A model generated the notes under the pieces. It had not been told where the DNA came from. It saw only the letters and a list, made by a program, of their open reading frames with translations, and searched no databases. Shown here piece by piece: positions 1-12,544 of a stretch of 64,000 nucleotides of DNA. The position numbers and the translations under genes are program-made. Each line of letters starts with the position of its first letter. The first letter of the stretch is position 1. This DNA is from Oreohelix idahoensis (taxonomy: Eukaryota > Mollusca > Gastropoda > Stylommatophora > Oreohelicidae): assembly GCA_024509875.1 (NCBI GenBank), contig JAMPIV010004263.1, forward strand, positions 434,001 through 498,000, written 5' to 3'.

Positions 1-270
1 GGGAGCCGCAGAAAGAATGTAGTTGGTCAGGGGAGCCATGGACTCAAAAAGGTTAAAAACCGCTGCTTTATATCAAGCAAAAAGGAGAAAGATAATTGAG
101 AGATACCACCTTGTTGTCAGGAATAAAAGCGAGAAAATATTGGACCGTTTGACATCGTGGCATGGAAAGAAGTCAACAGAAGTGGTTAACAGCATCCAGG
201 GACAGGAAGTCGTAGTTTGCCTGGTGTGGTGGATTTGGTTGTTAAAGAGAAGTAGTCAGTATGTGTCTAC
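1..270 (+). pseudogene. LINE 3'-end remnant
   Basis: A short reading frame from position 23 contains ILDRLTSWHGKKSTEVVN, which resembles the tail of the LINE fragment at 13262-13760 on the other strand (DSVTLWNGRRSTTELIN) and one near 32700. The reading frame has no start or domain of its own. I read it as the decayed end of a non-LTR retrotransposon entering from the left edge. Confidence 0.45.
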
Positions 271-2220
271 AGAGTGAGGTCAGCTATGCAAGTTCCTGAG
301 TCTAATAGTTGATGGTGATGTTCTCAGGGTACCTGACTGCTACCACCCTACGATCTCACTCTGCGATTTATTTTGGGTATCTAATGTTTGTGATGTTATT
401 TATATGGCTTGGTGTCTAGGGTAATGAAAAATGTAGTGATAATTGCGTTAAACAAATACAATTTTAACTCACTAAATTCGAATAAACAAGACTGGGTTTA
501 AAGTTATGATAAATATGTACAATTTTAATTTCCTGTCCCTCAAATTTTTTAGGACAGGAATGTTTAAAACTTAAAAGTGAAAATATGGTTTTCTACCAAA
601 TTAAATACACATGAAGGACATCTGTCCAATATATCTTAATATGTTAATGTTTATAAACGTTTATTCCCTGTTGGAAAATACTGTTCTATGAAGAGTCAAT
701 ATTGGGAAAAACTGGTTTTCGCATCATATCACAAACTGTTTCTGAATAGGGTGGAGATTAAACACATTTGAGTTTGCATATAAGCCCGCAAGATTTTGGC
801 TTATCTTTAAATTCTTGTTGACACTGAATGACTTGCTCGAGAAACCTGCACACTGCTTCACTACAGTGTATACTGGAGACTGCTAATACTCTTAGGCTTC
901 GATATAGAAACAACCGGTTGGTTGCCTCAAATTCTGCAGCTCCGGCTTCTGACCAACTTGATACTGGGTGATGTAACCCGCAATCAATGAAATAAATCAC
1001 ACAATTTGTTAAAGATTAACAGGCTATCAATGGATCAACTTTAGATAGCTGCTGCTTCAGACGCAAAGGCAATTTCGGTCACTAATTGCTCTGCATTGAA
1101 CCTTGCTTGTAGGAAATATTTGTAAAGTGGCACGCTGCGTAGCAGAAGCGTTAGTTTTATTCCCTCTATGTCTATACTAACATTAGCCAATCAGTTTAAA
1201 CTACGCCGATTTGACTCTTTTTTGAAAATCCCAAACATTTATGTACGTTTATCAATAAGTTCGTCAGTCTGATACTAATATTACTATTTAGATTATGTGT
1301 CGATTTAGGCTGGCAAAACTTCAAAGTTACCTCTCCCTTCCTCACTGGTAGTGTCTATCAAAATGAGGCAAGCCAATTTGACTTGTTTCAAACCAACGCG
1401 ACTAGAAAAATGTAACCTTTAAATTGAGCTGGAATATCTGTTGTCAATTTTTCATTTATGCGATAACTCAGTCACTTTTGAAGCGATTTAAAAGCTGGAA
1501 AGTGATTATTAATCAGGCTAATGTCCTTTATCTAGCCATAATGTTTTCATCTACGTCTTTATCTAAGTTTGCATCTTTGTACTTTTCTCTCCTGCACTTT
1601 TTTTTGGTTCATTAGTTTCAGTTTGACAATACCCAAGTGGGTTTAGACTTTTTCCATGCTAACCCCCCCCCCCCCCCCCACCTCTTCTCTCTATCTCCCG
1701 TCTTTTTTTTGAAGACGAAACACGTGTTGGCCGACTGCCAAAACGGTTTTATGTTATATTTAAAAATTAGTACGGAGTAACGAAAAAGCCTTTGGTAATA
1801 GGGATGGGTACCCTCGCGTGGCGTTAATAGATTCAAAACGTAAGCCGCTTGCTGGCGTTTCTTTTTTGAAAAAAACGACGTCTAACGACAACTGTCGCAT
1901 GTTGTAACTGATAATAGCTTCTTAGAATACGTTAGTTAAAAAACATTCAAGTAGTGTCCAATATTTTGCATTAGATTTTATCGACCTTGACAATTTTCAA
2001 ATTTTTATAGTAGCGGGTTATAAACGGTAACTTTACGTCACTACAATTGAACTTTTGAGAAATATGAGCAGGGTAGAGCGATGGTAGCGGGATGTGTAGA
2101 GAATCTATCTTGGCGTATTGGAACAGAATTAAAATACAGTATTATCATTATAATTTGAGGTGGAGGGTTAAAACGGTGCATTTTACCACACCTGGATTAC
2201 ATTCATGAGCTGGTTGTGTA
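271..2220. other. Stretch without a recognisable gene
   Basis: AT-rich unique-looking sequence. The only structured item is an uninterrupted run of 17 C at 1663-1679. The reading frames here are short, without domains, and look random. Confidence 0.6.
1663..1679. repeat. Poly-C tract, 17 bases
   Basis: Seventeen consecutive C residues, read directly. The opposite strand is poly-G, which is prone to slippage and to forming four-stranded structures. Confidence 0.9.
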
Positions 2221-2224
2221 CTTG

Positions 2225-2430
2225 AATCCGTCCACCTGAGAACCGTAAAAGAAGGAAGAGTTGAAGGCAAACGTGCAAGAGGACATAAACCATGTAAGTT
2301 GAAAGATAGCATCAAAAGACGGACAGGAAAAAGTCTGTCAGAAAATACTCCAAAACAAGAGTCAGAAGACATAGGTTTATTGCATGTAGCCGTCGGCTCG
2401 GAGATGGCAAGTAGTCTGATCTGACCACGC
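2225..2430 (+). pseudogene. LINE 3'-end remnant
   Basis: A forward frame gives VKEGRVEGKRARGHKP followed by LKDSIKRRTGKSL, matching the post-RT basic segment EGKR.RGR common to several LINE fragments in this window (for example 3700-3750 and 13390-13420). It is short and eroded. Confidence 0.45.
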
Positions 2431-3115
2431 AAGTAAGCAATGTCTAACGAGTTAAAACGAACAATAGTGCATAGCTCACAGCTCAACAAACATTTGAAAT
2501 GAAAACAAAATCACACGCTTTTTCCGCAGGGCGATGAACGAAATCAAATGAAATCATGCCTAGATTTAGCAACAGAAGCACGCCTTAATGAGGATTGATT
2601 TATCACAAAGGATTACATAAACATAGAAAGAAGTCTGCAGTTTTCAAACTATTTACCTCTGACTAATTTTCACTGTTTGCTAATTCGATTCAAACTCACA
2701 TATTTGAACTGCCACCTCGTCCATTCTTTTATCATGTTAGCATGTTTAACATGTCTTAATAAATGTGGTTGTCTCTGATAATGAATATGCGCGGGCCGAT
2801 GTACCCTGGAGTGTTGACCGCCAGTTAGCACGGCGACCAGGCCTGGGGGGCTTGAATGCTTTGTTTTTATTCAGGTGAACCTGCCGCTCTGACATGAAAT
2901 TGTAATTTTGTTCCATCCTTTGGCTATGGCATTTACGTTTATTGCTGTGTGTTAGATTGTGTGTGCGTGTTCGTGTAGAAAGTTTATTATGTATATTGTA
3001 AACATGTGTTTGAGTACGCATCCGTGTGGGCGTTTATATATATTTGGATGTATTTATGTGAAGTACTTTTTTGTAGCACTTTTCTGAGACTTGTTTCTAG
3101 TACTTTTCTGATAAT
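2431..3115. other. Stretch without a recognisable gene
   Basis: No domain, RNA or repeat structure recognised. The stretch 3060-3135 carries AGTACTTTT-type short repeats whose complement resembles 7850-7945. Confidence 0.4.
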
Positions 3116-3120
3116 TTTTT

Positions 3121-3890
3121 TTAGTACTTTACTACCTCTAGACTGGAGAAAGTAACAAGAACGTATGGGGTGAAAATTAATTTAGAAAAAAGCAAGATAT
3201 TGGTGAATAGCCATAAGAAACATGTTCCGACCAACATTACGTTAAATGGGCAAACGTTAGAAGAAGTTAACACCTGTAAATATCTGGGGTCCACTATGTG
3301 TAGTGATGGAAGATCAAGTAAAGAAATAAAGACAAGACTTGAGATGGCCTCAGCTGCCATGACAAGGCTGAATGTGATCTGGAAAAGTAACATCAGTTTT
3401 CCTGTGAAGATCAAACTATACAAATCACTTGTATTATCTATTCTCTTATATGGGTGTGAGAGCTGGACACTCACTGCAGATACGGAGCGAAGGATCCAGG
3501 CTTTCGAGTGTAAATGTTATAGACGAATTTTGCGCATTTGCTATAGAGCACAAAACAAATGTCTATGTTAGAGAGAAAATAAACACCTATGCAGGCAACC
3601 AAGAACCACTTTTGTCAATAGTGAAACGTCGAAAGCTTGCCTGGTTTGGGCATGTAACTCGTCATGACTCCCTTTCGAAAACGATCATCCAGGGAACAGT
3701 CGAAGGTAAACGGAGAAGAGGAAGGCAAAGACAATCCTGGGCTGATAACATCAAAGAATGGACCGGGCATGGTTTTTCCACATTTGTACGCATTGCCTAG
3801 GATAGAGAGCAGTGGAGGACCCTGTCTGCTGATGCTTCCACCGTGGCACCCCTACGACCCATGACGGGTTACGGGCTGAGATGATGTGAA
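3121..3890 (+). pseudogene. Non-LTR retrotransposon RT C-terminal region, frameshifted (family C)
   Basis: The forward frame 3170-3571 reads as the end of a LINE reverse transcriptase: NLEKSKILV, then KYLGSTMCSDG, then LLYGCESWTLTADTERRIQAFE, typical of the thumb and post-RT region. The frame shifts near 3550 and continues at 3552-3800 with RRKLAWFGHVTRHDSLSK and EGKRRRGRQRQSW. The last ~90 bases (3794-3884) are nearly identical to 59951-60048, which ends in a (GAT) repeat, so this is the family's 3' end. It is a 5'-truncated, dead copy. Confidence 0.85.
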
Positions 3891-3910
3891 GTTCAGAAGT
3901 TTGAAGTACA

Positions 3911-4150
3911 GGGGTCAGAGTAGCTAAGAGGTATGGTGTCCGTCTCTAATTCTAAAGGTGCCGGGTTCGGATAAGGGCGAAAAAATAGGAGGTCCCGTGT
4001 GCAAGTTGCGCACGTTCAAAATCCCACGCTAGTTGGAAATCGTAAAGAATAGTCATATCTGGAGTACCGCTGCCCTGACAAAATTTATAAATTACAAACC
4101 TACCCACCACAAAAATATTTATAGAATGTTTGATTCCTATATACACACAT
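3911..4150 (+). mobile_element. tRNA-derived SINE, internally deleted copy
   Basis: Starts with an A-box-like region (GGGTCAGAGTAGCTAAGAGG). The body (GCGAAAAAATAGGAGGT, GTGCAAGTTGCGCACGTT, ACAAACCTACCCACCA) matches the fuller reverse-strand copy at 38115-38441. Relative to that copy this one has lost roughly 90 bases spanning the B box. Confidence 0.7.
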
Positions 4151-4290
4151 TGGGATTCTTCCTGGTGCTACGGACTTCGTGCACTGTGCTGAGATCCGCC
4201 TTTTGTGATCTAAGGGAGGAGATCGGAGCACTGATGGAGTTGTCCGTTTGCAATGAAGATAGTCCTTAACACCAAACCAAACACACAGAA
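4151..4290 (-). repeat. Dispersed repeat, also at 36783-36880
   Basis: The reverse complement (GGTTTGGTGTTAAGGACTA, CTCCATCAGTGCTCCGATCT) matches the plus strand at 36783-36880. Identity of the family is unknown; it abuts a SINE here. Confidence 0.6.
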
Positions 4291-4610
4291 GTTTGTCTAC
4301 GATATCAAAATAAGAATACAAAGGGCTAAAAAGGTTTTTATTGCATTGGGAAATATTTGGAGATCATTACTGACACAAAAATTAGAATCTACAACTAAAA
4401 AGGTCAGGTCAATCCTACTGTAAAGTGCTGAAACATGGAGAGGAGAACCGGAAACAGACGTGAACATGATGAAGACTAGGACATATTGGGAGCTGATGGC
4501 ACGGTCATCATATTAGGAAGACTTAGGTTAAGTTTGTTGAAGGTTAGCATACCGTTTGTTGAAAGCATATGCCCCTTGGGGAATTGCGGGCGAAGATCAC
4601 TTCTAAACTT
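4291..4610 (+). pseudogene. Eroded LINE fragment
   Basis: Frames give IKIRIQRAKKVFIALGNIW, then AETWRGEPETDVNMMKT, resembling the 'ETWR...' and 'ELETEVKMM' segments of the family A LINE at 59326-59805. Several frame breaks and no intact domain. Confidence 0.45.
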
Positions 4611-4699
4611 TTCTATTATGAAGCATAGCCAGAATACCACACAAGACAAAGGCCGTAGTAACTCACAGCTGAACGGTCTTTTTCAAGAACCATGGTAGT

Positions 4700-5446
4700 T
4701 TGCGTAGGCGATCATATCCCACCACTACTTTTTTTGTCCCTTATACTGTTCACCAATTCTGTTGCTGACTTATGTCCGTGTTAACATGAAAACTATTCCG
4801 TATCTTCTATCTTCGGCGTCCTCTATGCCATTGTGATGGTAGTCCTTATTATTCGATTCATTTGCATGCGATATTTTTGCGAGCTTCCTCTACGGCAGTA
4901 CTTTGCTGATAATAATCCTTACCGTATGAAGTACATTCCTCTGATATAATACCAGCTTGAACCAAACCTGACATTTTTTTCTTCCTAACTGTGAAAAGTC
5001 TGCAGTGACGTAATTACAATAGCTTAAAACATGAACATTTAAAACAAGCTTGGAATGCTTGTATGGATAACTAGAGACACGGAATGGTGTGTATTGTTAT
5101 AACGAGTTTAGATGTCTGACACTACATTCAAATTACCTATTTCTTTTCGCTCAAGTTAAAAGGAATGAGACAAACAAATGTCAGAAATGGATGGTCGTTT
5201 CATATAACGTGTAATTATGTTGCTGGAGAGACTAGCACAAACCGCCAATCCTTATGTCTGTCTTGATTATGGCACGATGTACACCGGGGCAAATGGCATA
5301 ATTATTTACGGTGAGGTCTTTTCTCCTAATAAACAGAGACAATAATTTTGAAGAATTAAGTCAGGCCAAATGACTTAATGATTTCTGGCGATCTTAATAA
5401 TAATTAGCAACACTACGACCCTTCCTAAATTTTAAAAGATCCGTAA
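4700..5446. other. Stretch without a recognisable gene
   Basis: AT-rich with no supported feature on either strand. Confidence 0.5.
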
Positions 5447-5715
5447 GGTAAAGGATCCCGTTACACGCCCATTGAGGCATATTGGGAATATGGTGTTAGG
5501 CCCATATTTTCTTGACCATCGGCACACTAGAAGTGATGTGGTCAGCATCACGCCGGCCGCCTTAACCTTCCCAGAGTTGCTCTGGTACCCAATTGGGGAT
5601 AGGTCGACCCAGGAGCCGTTTGCGGCCTAAAAAAATCCCACCTCATCTGGGGATCGAACCATAGACCACTGAGCTAGGAAGCCAGTGCACTAACCACTAT
5701 GCTACCGCGGCTCCC
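5447..5715 (-). mobile_element. tRNA-derived SINE (family 1)
   Basis: Reading the minus strand, the element starts with a tRNA-like head (A box around TAGCATAGTGGTTAGTGC, B box GGTTCGATCCCC) and ends with GGGATCCTTTACC. The whole body matches the forward copy at 17889-18159 and the reverse copy at 50261-50477. The three copies define the family. Confidence 0.85.
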
Positions 5716-6270
5716 ATCCGTAGGTGTAATATACTAAATAAGAAACCATATACGGTGATTGGTTGAAATTTTTTTTAAATAAACTAGCGTAAAGTATGAT
5801 TGGTTTTAACAAAAATAGACTAACGAAATTGAATTTCGTGTGGATATATTTTTAACTATAAGACCCGAGTATCTTAAGACCCAGTATAGACTTCGATTCT
5901 CATCATCAGAAAGGACCAGCCGCCAGATAAGTTGATAGCAAAGATTTTGCAGGGTAGGGATTAAAGCAAGAAATTAACTTTTTTGAAAATTCAAATTACT
6001 AATTTCGATAAAAGCTTTTATAATCCCGACCCCTATAAATGTTCCCCTTGTATTAAAGCTAGAAACTGCAGAATAACAATTATCAATAGCTCACCTGGGT
6101 AAAACTGCGCTGACATAGCTGCAGTAAAAACGCATATGATCAATCGGTGCAAAAACAGCGTCTGGATATCTAACCTTTCTACAAAAGGGGTAAGTCTTAA
6201 AATGTATATTTTCTTATTCTTAAATATGTATTTACATGCATATAAATGCTTATTATTGTTAAGTTGTGTA
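5716..6270. other. Stretch without a recognisable gene
   Basis: No supported feature. Confidence 0.5.
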
Positions 6271-6362
6271 TTAGGCTTACAACCTCATCATGTAAAGTTG
6301 TGTATTAGGCTTACAACCTCATCATGTAAAGTTGTGTATGAGGCTTGCAACCTCATCATGTA
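6271..6362. repeat. 34-bp tandem repeat, about three copies
   Basis: The unit GTTGTGTATTAGGCTTACAA plus CCTCATCATGTAAA is repeated nearly exactly; the third copy carries three substitutions. The unit is the start of the dispersed repeat that continues to 6475. Confidence 0.85.
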
Positions 6363-6475
6363 AAATGAATTACCACATAAACCACCCCTGCAAGAGCTGG
6401 TGACTAGTTTGTGCGGGTTTCCTCAGAGTAAACCTGTAGCTGAGGTAGCCATATGCACCATAGGGAGCCGAAAGA
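6340..6475 (+). repeat. Dispersed repeat ending in GAAGAAGATAATGAT
   Basis: The core AACCTCATCATGTAAAA, ACATAAACCAC, GAGCTGGTGACT is shared with 9450-9600, 38620-38795 and 51595-51760, and weakly with 36100-36180. Copies end in GAT-rich tails, as LINE or SINE 3' ends do. The family is not identified. Confidence 0.7.
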
Positions 6476-7150
6476 AGAAGATAATGATATCATAATGTAT
6501 ATTTAAGATGTCAACACTCTAGTCTAGTTCAGATTGATATCGATTTATAATTATGAGTCATTTGCGCTCTTTTGCTCTCCTAACACACTTTCATCTGCCT
6601 TGAGGATCTGAGATTTCATGATTATGGGCATCGGGAAAATTCAGAGGACGATGAAATGGTGGAGGAAAGCGGAAGTCGCCTAATGCTTACATCAGGAGAC
6701 AAACGACTTAGGTCCTAGTACTAGTTAGTAGTACACAGCTCTGGACATCAGCCATAAGAGATATAAGCAAAATCCTGAGGATACTAGAAGCGGTGGCATT
6801 TGTGAGATTTACGTGAGAAACGAATGCGATCCCAGAAGGCATTTGACTCCTGAAGTGAGAAGGAACAGTCAAGACTTCACTGAGTACCAGCATCAATTAC
6901 AAAAGACTAGAGCTGAAACCAGTTGCCGCCACCTGGACAGTTAAGTTAACCTCACTGAAACCGAGACTGGACTCAAAATTTATTCACCAAAATTTCGTAG
7001 CATCCGATGATGACAAGTACACTTTTTTAAACGAAGATATAAAAACCGTTGAACTGGTTTTTTTTTTGGTTTTTTTTTTTTTTGGTTAAAGCATCGATTT
7101 TCATTTTAACCTTGTTGATAAAATATTTCATAATTAAATATACTATATAT
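6476..7150. other. Stretch without a recognisable gene
   Basis: Contains a T-rich tract at 7058-7084. The reading frames are short and without domains. Confidence 0.5.
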
Positions 7151-7151
7151 G

Positions 7152-7155
<4 letters not shown>

Positions 7156-7232
<77 letters not shown>
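7156..7232. repeat. (AT)n microsatellite
   Basis: Uninterrupted AT dinucleotide run of about 77 bases. Confidence 0.95.
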
Positions 7233-7235
<3 letters not shown>

Positions 7236-7319
7236 CCTTCCTTCATAACTTAGTTAATTAAAGTTAATGTCTGCACCAGTGTGACTCATTTAAACAATAC
7301 ACATATACAGAGCTAATCA

Positions 7320-7795
7320 TATTAATAATATTTTGCTGAATTACATTCGGCTAGGGGATCAGTCTATGCAAGTCTATTGTAACAATCGCGACAAATAAAA
7401 TACCTATCCCACAAATCTGGACGAAAATTTACAACAAACCTAGTAAATGCAGTTGTTGTTCATGCCATCTTAAAAAACCCTGTGAGACTCCCTAAAATAG
7501 GAGCTTAATCACTGCCAAGTGTAATCTTAAGCGAAGCTTGCTACCTTTGAAAAACGCATCCTTTTACTCTAACTGTCGGGCCTTTTGTGAATCACTACGG
7601 CAGATCAATGGAGGCAACCCGCGACAGTGTGGCTGTTTTACATTTGTTTCTAACTACTTATATCAGAGATAAATATACAGTTAATACTTTTCTGAATTAT
7701 CCTCACTTGGGGGCTCATTAAATACGAGTCAAAACTATATTTCTCACAGAAGTGGGTGGCGAATATAAAGTTTACAATCAACTCTGCGAACGTTT
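7320..7795. repeat. Dispersed repeat related to 11680-11965
   Basis: Segments at 7480-7640 (GAGACTCCCTAAAATAGGAGC, ...CAACCCGCGACAG) and 7680-7792 (TTAAATACGAGTCAAAA, GAATATAAAGTTTACAATCAA) match 11680-11960, but in the opposite block order. A decayed repeat of unknown class, rearranged in one of the copies. Confidence 0.6.
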
Positions 7796-8099
7796 CCAAA
7801 CCAATGGTCACGACCCTAAAAAGAGTCTCCAAGATCTTCAATATGGTGACGGAGGGAAAAGTACTAGAAAAATGTCTAGGAAAAGTACACAAAATATTAA
7901 CGGAAGAGTACTAGAAACAAGTCTCAGAAATGTACTACAAAAATCAGAAACAACATTCTCTAAGGGTCACGACAAGGGAAGAAATAAGAACACAGTGTCG
8001 CGAGCAACATTTTTTGGCAACCACTATTCTAAGAATTAATTATGGCGCAATTAAGAACAAATGTAGCTGAGAATTGGTATAACAAGCATTAGAAATAAA

Positions 8100-8220
8100 A
8101 AGAGAGAGACAGACAGATAAAAGAACACTTGGAGAAGAGAACCGGGGATGAAAAAGACAAAGAAAGACCTTAAGATGGTGGCACAGGACATGACTGACTT
8201 TGCATAAGTTTGTTAAAGAC
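8100..8220 (+). pseudogene. LINE family A 3'-end remnant
   Basis: Short stretch reading like the family A C-terminus (AAGACCTTAAGATGGTGGCA, TTTGTTAAAGACCTTG), corresponding to 59680-59770. Too short and degenerate for a coding call. Confidence 0.4.
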
Positions 8221-8229
8221 CTTGTGACG

Positions 8230-9440
8230 AAAATATTCGTTCGTCATATTTTTCTTTCTACGTGTCTCTCTATCAGTATGCATTCGATTATTCCTTTTTC
8301 CTTTTCCCCCGTACATTATCTTACTTTTACGCCTTAATCTACCGATATTATCTTATCTTCGGTAGGGCAAACCTTCTCAACTTTCATGTTTTAGGCTTGG
8401 CCACACAGAATGTGTTCTTTGATCGCGGACAGACAACGAGTAGCCAAGTGGGACAATACGGTCAAATCAACATTTGGTTTGCCTATTGTCGCCGGCTTAT
8501 TGTTCAGGCAGAAGGGCGACTGATAGCGAGCGAATGATTTGCTCAGCCCAGCCCGACAGAAATGTCTAACAAATGTTAGCTGATTAACCAGAGATGGTGA
8601 TTAAAGATAACTTGGGTCTAAATGTGTAAGCATGATTATACTAATCGCCCATCTTTAGCCCTATCTTGATTTGTAAAATCTGCACTTCAGACATATCACG
8701 TAATGATTTCAGGCATATTTCTTAACAATCTTTAAGGAATAGGACACGAGGAGATGATATAATCAGTTCCGGCAAGATGTCTTGCCGTAATAAGTATAGA
8801 CGCGAAAAGAGAGTGCAGCCTTGGAGGAGAGATTGTCAGATTTAATAATTAGGGCAGGGCGTATAACTTTATGTTTCAGATAAATGTAACATGTAAGTTG
8901 TAAAACAATATGGTCATGTCAATATTGTTCATGGTGGTGGGCAGAGGAAACATTTACTAAAATAAGATGCCTTAATTTGTGGTTGGCTTGAAATTGGAAA
9001 ATAAAATGAACTAAATTGTGACTGGGTTTTACGTTTTAAGGGGGCAAATTTTAATTTTAAAATCTAGAGCGTTTTGAAGACCTCTCCACTGCAATTTAAT
9101 CTTTGTCAAATGAGATTACGGACAGGGAGAATAGAAGTTAGCAATAATGAGTCCATTATATGGCAGGCCAGAGTGGTTAGAAGGAACTTATTAAATTAAA
9201 AATATAACACTTCATTTATAATACTGAGAGCAACAAGTCCAAGGAAACCTCAGCAAGTGTCAATAGTTAGGAGTTTACCATAATCAGCAACCTTAACTAA
9301 CTAAGGGAAGACTGCATCTTAAACAGTTGCAGGACATTCTGTGCACCAAAAGTTTGGATAAAATTAACCCTATTGTGGTAAGTTGTAACATGTACATTTT
9401 CTTATTTTATATTCGAAGTTAACATTTACGAGTTATCGAT
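8230..9440. other. Stretch without a recognisable gene
   Basis: The 91-residue frame at 8262-8537 has no motif and is probably chance. Nothing else supported. Confidence 0.5.
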
Positions 9441-9444
9441 GTAC

Positions 9445-9600
9445 AGTTATGAATGAGGTTGGCAACCTCATCATATAAAATAACTTACCACATAAACCAC
9501 AAGAGCTGGTGACTGCTTCGTGCGGGTTTCCTGACAAGAAATCAAAAGCATAGTTAACTCAAGGCTCCATGGGAAGCAGAAAGAGGATGCTGACTTCATT
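9445..9600 (+). repeat. Dispersed repeat (same family as 6340-6475)
   Basis: Shares GGCAACCTCATCATATAAAA, ACATAAACCACAAGAGCTGG and GCGGGTTTCCTGA with the copies at 6340 and 38620. Confidence 0.65.
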
Positions 9601-9614
9601 GTGTGTGTATATAT

Positions 9615-11650
9615 TGTGGTGAAGTGGGATGTTATAAATATTTATAAGGGACTTAGTGTACTGACTGAGATCAGCTGTGAAGGTATATATATATCTAATA
9701 AGAGTAGTATATTATATATATAACCTTACTTGCTACCACATATCTATATATCTCAGTCAGAATTATTCTGGAATAGTGTGATGCTACGTTATGTGTCTAG
9801 GGTATGTGTATGGTGAAGTGTAAGTCACAACAACAGACAGATAAACAATTTAATTTAATCCACTACTCTTAACAACACTGTGACACTCACATACATATAA
9901 CACTCTATGAGAATATCTTAAAGAAGTCACTAGTAACGTTTCAAATAACAATATGTATTCATTACTGGCATGAATGAATATGTGTCCTGATTCAACTACA
10001 AGGGAACCAGGAATCACAATCAATTTAAATTACAAGTTATGTACAGAATGTATTTAATATGAATATTGTAGTGACATATATTATTACCAATGTTCTATGT
10101 GTGTCATTTGTGTAGTGGTAAAATGAGGTAATACTGGTTTTGTTTTGTTCAAGCTCTGTTGGTATTTGTCATCATGACTTCAATAGTTTGTCTTTAGGGA
10201 CCATTATTGTAGATGTTCACAGTTCCTGATTTTAAGACAAGTAAATTCCCCTCTGAATAGTATTTTTTATAAAGTTATTTCAAGATGAGGGGACATAATG
10301 TTGAGCTCAGCTGGCCAATTCGCTTATCTGGCGTGATGGCGGCAGGAAAGGACTCCTCTGCTCGAATTCTCCTCTGGGCTCAGGAGACACCTCCCTGATA
10401 GCTAAAAAGACCAAGGAGTATGCTGTCCGACTCTGGATTCAGCAAATCTCTGACCAGGTGCTGCTCACTACCATCAAGACCACTGTCCCACAATTTCATG
10501 GAAATAAACACAGATACGTTGATTAGCAATGAATTCTGGCACAAACTGGCACAAATTCCGTTCTGCCTATGTTCCAGGCTTTTATTTTAGCAAAAATGTG
10601 AGCTAGCTTCAACGTACTGTCGCTTTATCAAGCTTATTTTGAATTAGTGGTCTCGAACTAACGCTCCCAAGTGTGTATATCAGCGAGACTGGCCAATGAG
10701 CCACGTTTCGACAAGTGTTTTGAAAAAAAATGTTATCTTTTCCCGTCTCCCCCAACAACCAAGATAGTATTTATAGCCCGACCAATCGTGGTTAGGCTTT
10801 CATTTGTTGCGCTCCAATCAATTTGGAGTTTACATGGTAGGCTATTTATGTAACGTAAGGTTTTTTTCAAACACGTTATAAAAAAAATTTTATGAGCAGA
10901 AATGATTTTATGCTGTCAGGCACCCCCAATATTTTATTTTGGGTATAATTTATTAATTCCTGGACTATTTGCGTAACGTTTTACATATTATTTGTCAGCA
11001 AACCCTAAGGAACCCAAAAAATACTAATTTAAAGGAGCTACGTGGCTGCGTTCAAAATATGCAATTTCTTCTATCTCCTGTTTAGAAGATGTGCTGTCTG
11101 GGTACTGTTATGTGTTCAAACGTAAACCCATATAATGTTGTCTTTTTCTAATAAGAGTCTGTTATGATTTATAAACCTAACTCTGGGAAAGGGTAGTGTA
11201 TTTTATCACTGTCCGTCTGAAAAAAAATTAGTGCATGTAGACTTACACGCGTGATGGTAGTAATTGTGTATCGCGCGAAGCGGGTTTAGTGTTCGGCTTT
11301 CTGCCTCTCCCTTCTCTTTTTATCCCTTTAGTCCATCTGTTCGTTCGTTTTGGTAACGCAGTATAATTAATGTTAGGGTTAATTTAGGTCATTACGCAGT
11401 ACGTCTCAATGCTTTTCCAAGAAATACAGCACACGTTTCATTGAAGAAGGCGGGTAATAATACAGTAAGCTTTACTATCAACGTGAAAGCGTTACAATTT
11501 GCAGACGAAGCAGAAAACAAGGGGGATTTCGAGTACATTCTTTGTGACAGCACTGTCATTTTCCCATTGCTCTTCTCTTTATTAATTTTATTTGTTAGGC
11601 TTTATATTTACCTAATAATTTATATATGTGGATTAGAATATTTCATGACA
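9615..11650. mobile_element. Solo LTR of the 38.8-48.3 kb retrotransposon family
   Basis: Starts TGTGGTGAAGTGGGATG and ends CATGACA, colinear with the 2.43-kb LTRs at 38798 and 45057 but more diverged. It lacks about 390 bases between ACCACTGTCCC and CACAATTTCATGG (near 10490). It is flanked by TATAT on both sides (9610-9614 and 11651-11655), as expected of a 5-bp target duplication, although the flank is itself low-complexity. No internal element sequence is attached, so this is a solo LTR left by LTR-LTR recombination. Confidence 0.88.
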
Positions 11651-11679
11651 TATATGTATGTGTGTATATATATATATAG

Positions 11680-11965
11680 TTAATACTTTGCTGAATTGCC
11701 TTCAGCTGGGGGCTTATTAAATACGAGTTAAAAATATATTTCTCACAGATGTGGGCGGAGAATATAAAGTTTACAATCAACAGACGACGCAATTGCCATT
11801 CTAAAATCCCTACGAGACTCTCTAAAATGGGGGCACAAAACCCCCTGTTTACATATTTTCAAGAATGATCTTGAGCGAGTTATCTTTGGAAAACTCATCC
11901 ATTTACTCGAATTTTGGGCACTCGTGGACCTCTACTGCAGAACAGGGGAGACAACCCGCGACAGA
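11680..11965. repeat. Dispersed repeat related to 7320-7795
   Basis: Matches the 7480-7790 region in blocks (GGGGGCTTATTAAATACGAG; AATATAAAGTTTACAATCAA; CAACCCGCGACAGATCAATG). Confidence 0.65.
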
Positions 11966-12114
11966 TCAATGCTCTTTGGGGAGCTGAATTCTGATAAATT
12001 AATGTGGATCTGATGAACAGAATCAAACTAATACCAGTGCAACATGAGGTGTGGGGAAAAGACCTGACGATAAATATGACACACAGTGATGACAGCAGTT
12101 GTTATCATTACAAG

Positions 12115-12275
12115 GTAGTTCTTGTTCAGTAATATGCAAGGTAAGGAAAAGAGAGGGACGCCGAAAACACATGGAGACGCGAACTGGTGACAGACTTAAA
12201 AGAAAAGGAACGACCTTGAACGGATGGCACAAGATAAGAAATCGTCGCGTGCCTTTGTTGAAGGCCAATGGTTCA
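12115..12275 (+). pseudogene. LINE 3'-end remnant (family A-like)
   Basis: Stretches such as AAAGAGAGGGACGCCGAAAA followed by ACACATGGAGACGCGAACTG correspond to the K.RGRP(R/K)STWRRELET segment of family A. Frames are broken. Confidence 0.5.
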
Positions 12276-12544
12276 TGGGAAGTTAAATGGTAATTAATGA
12301 ACGAATGAATCACTCTATTCTGCTTCATTTGTTCTGTTTCTTTCAGTGTCTGTTGTATGTTACCTTGTTCTGTCTGCAGTTCACTTCTACGAGTAATTTT
12401 TATCTCCCTTTTCGTTTTCCATAGCAATCCCAGAGAAAGACTTTTCTGGTTATGCTATTAGCTGATTTCTTCAACGTGCTAAATCAACAGCAAAAACCTT
12501 TTTCAGATAATCCCTGACAAAAATAATATTTTACAATTGTTAAC

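Noticed and set aside
8262..8537. 91-residue plus-strand frame
   Set aside because: No motif, no repeat partner and no splice or regulatory context; probably chance.
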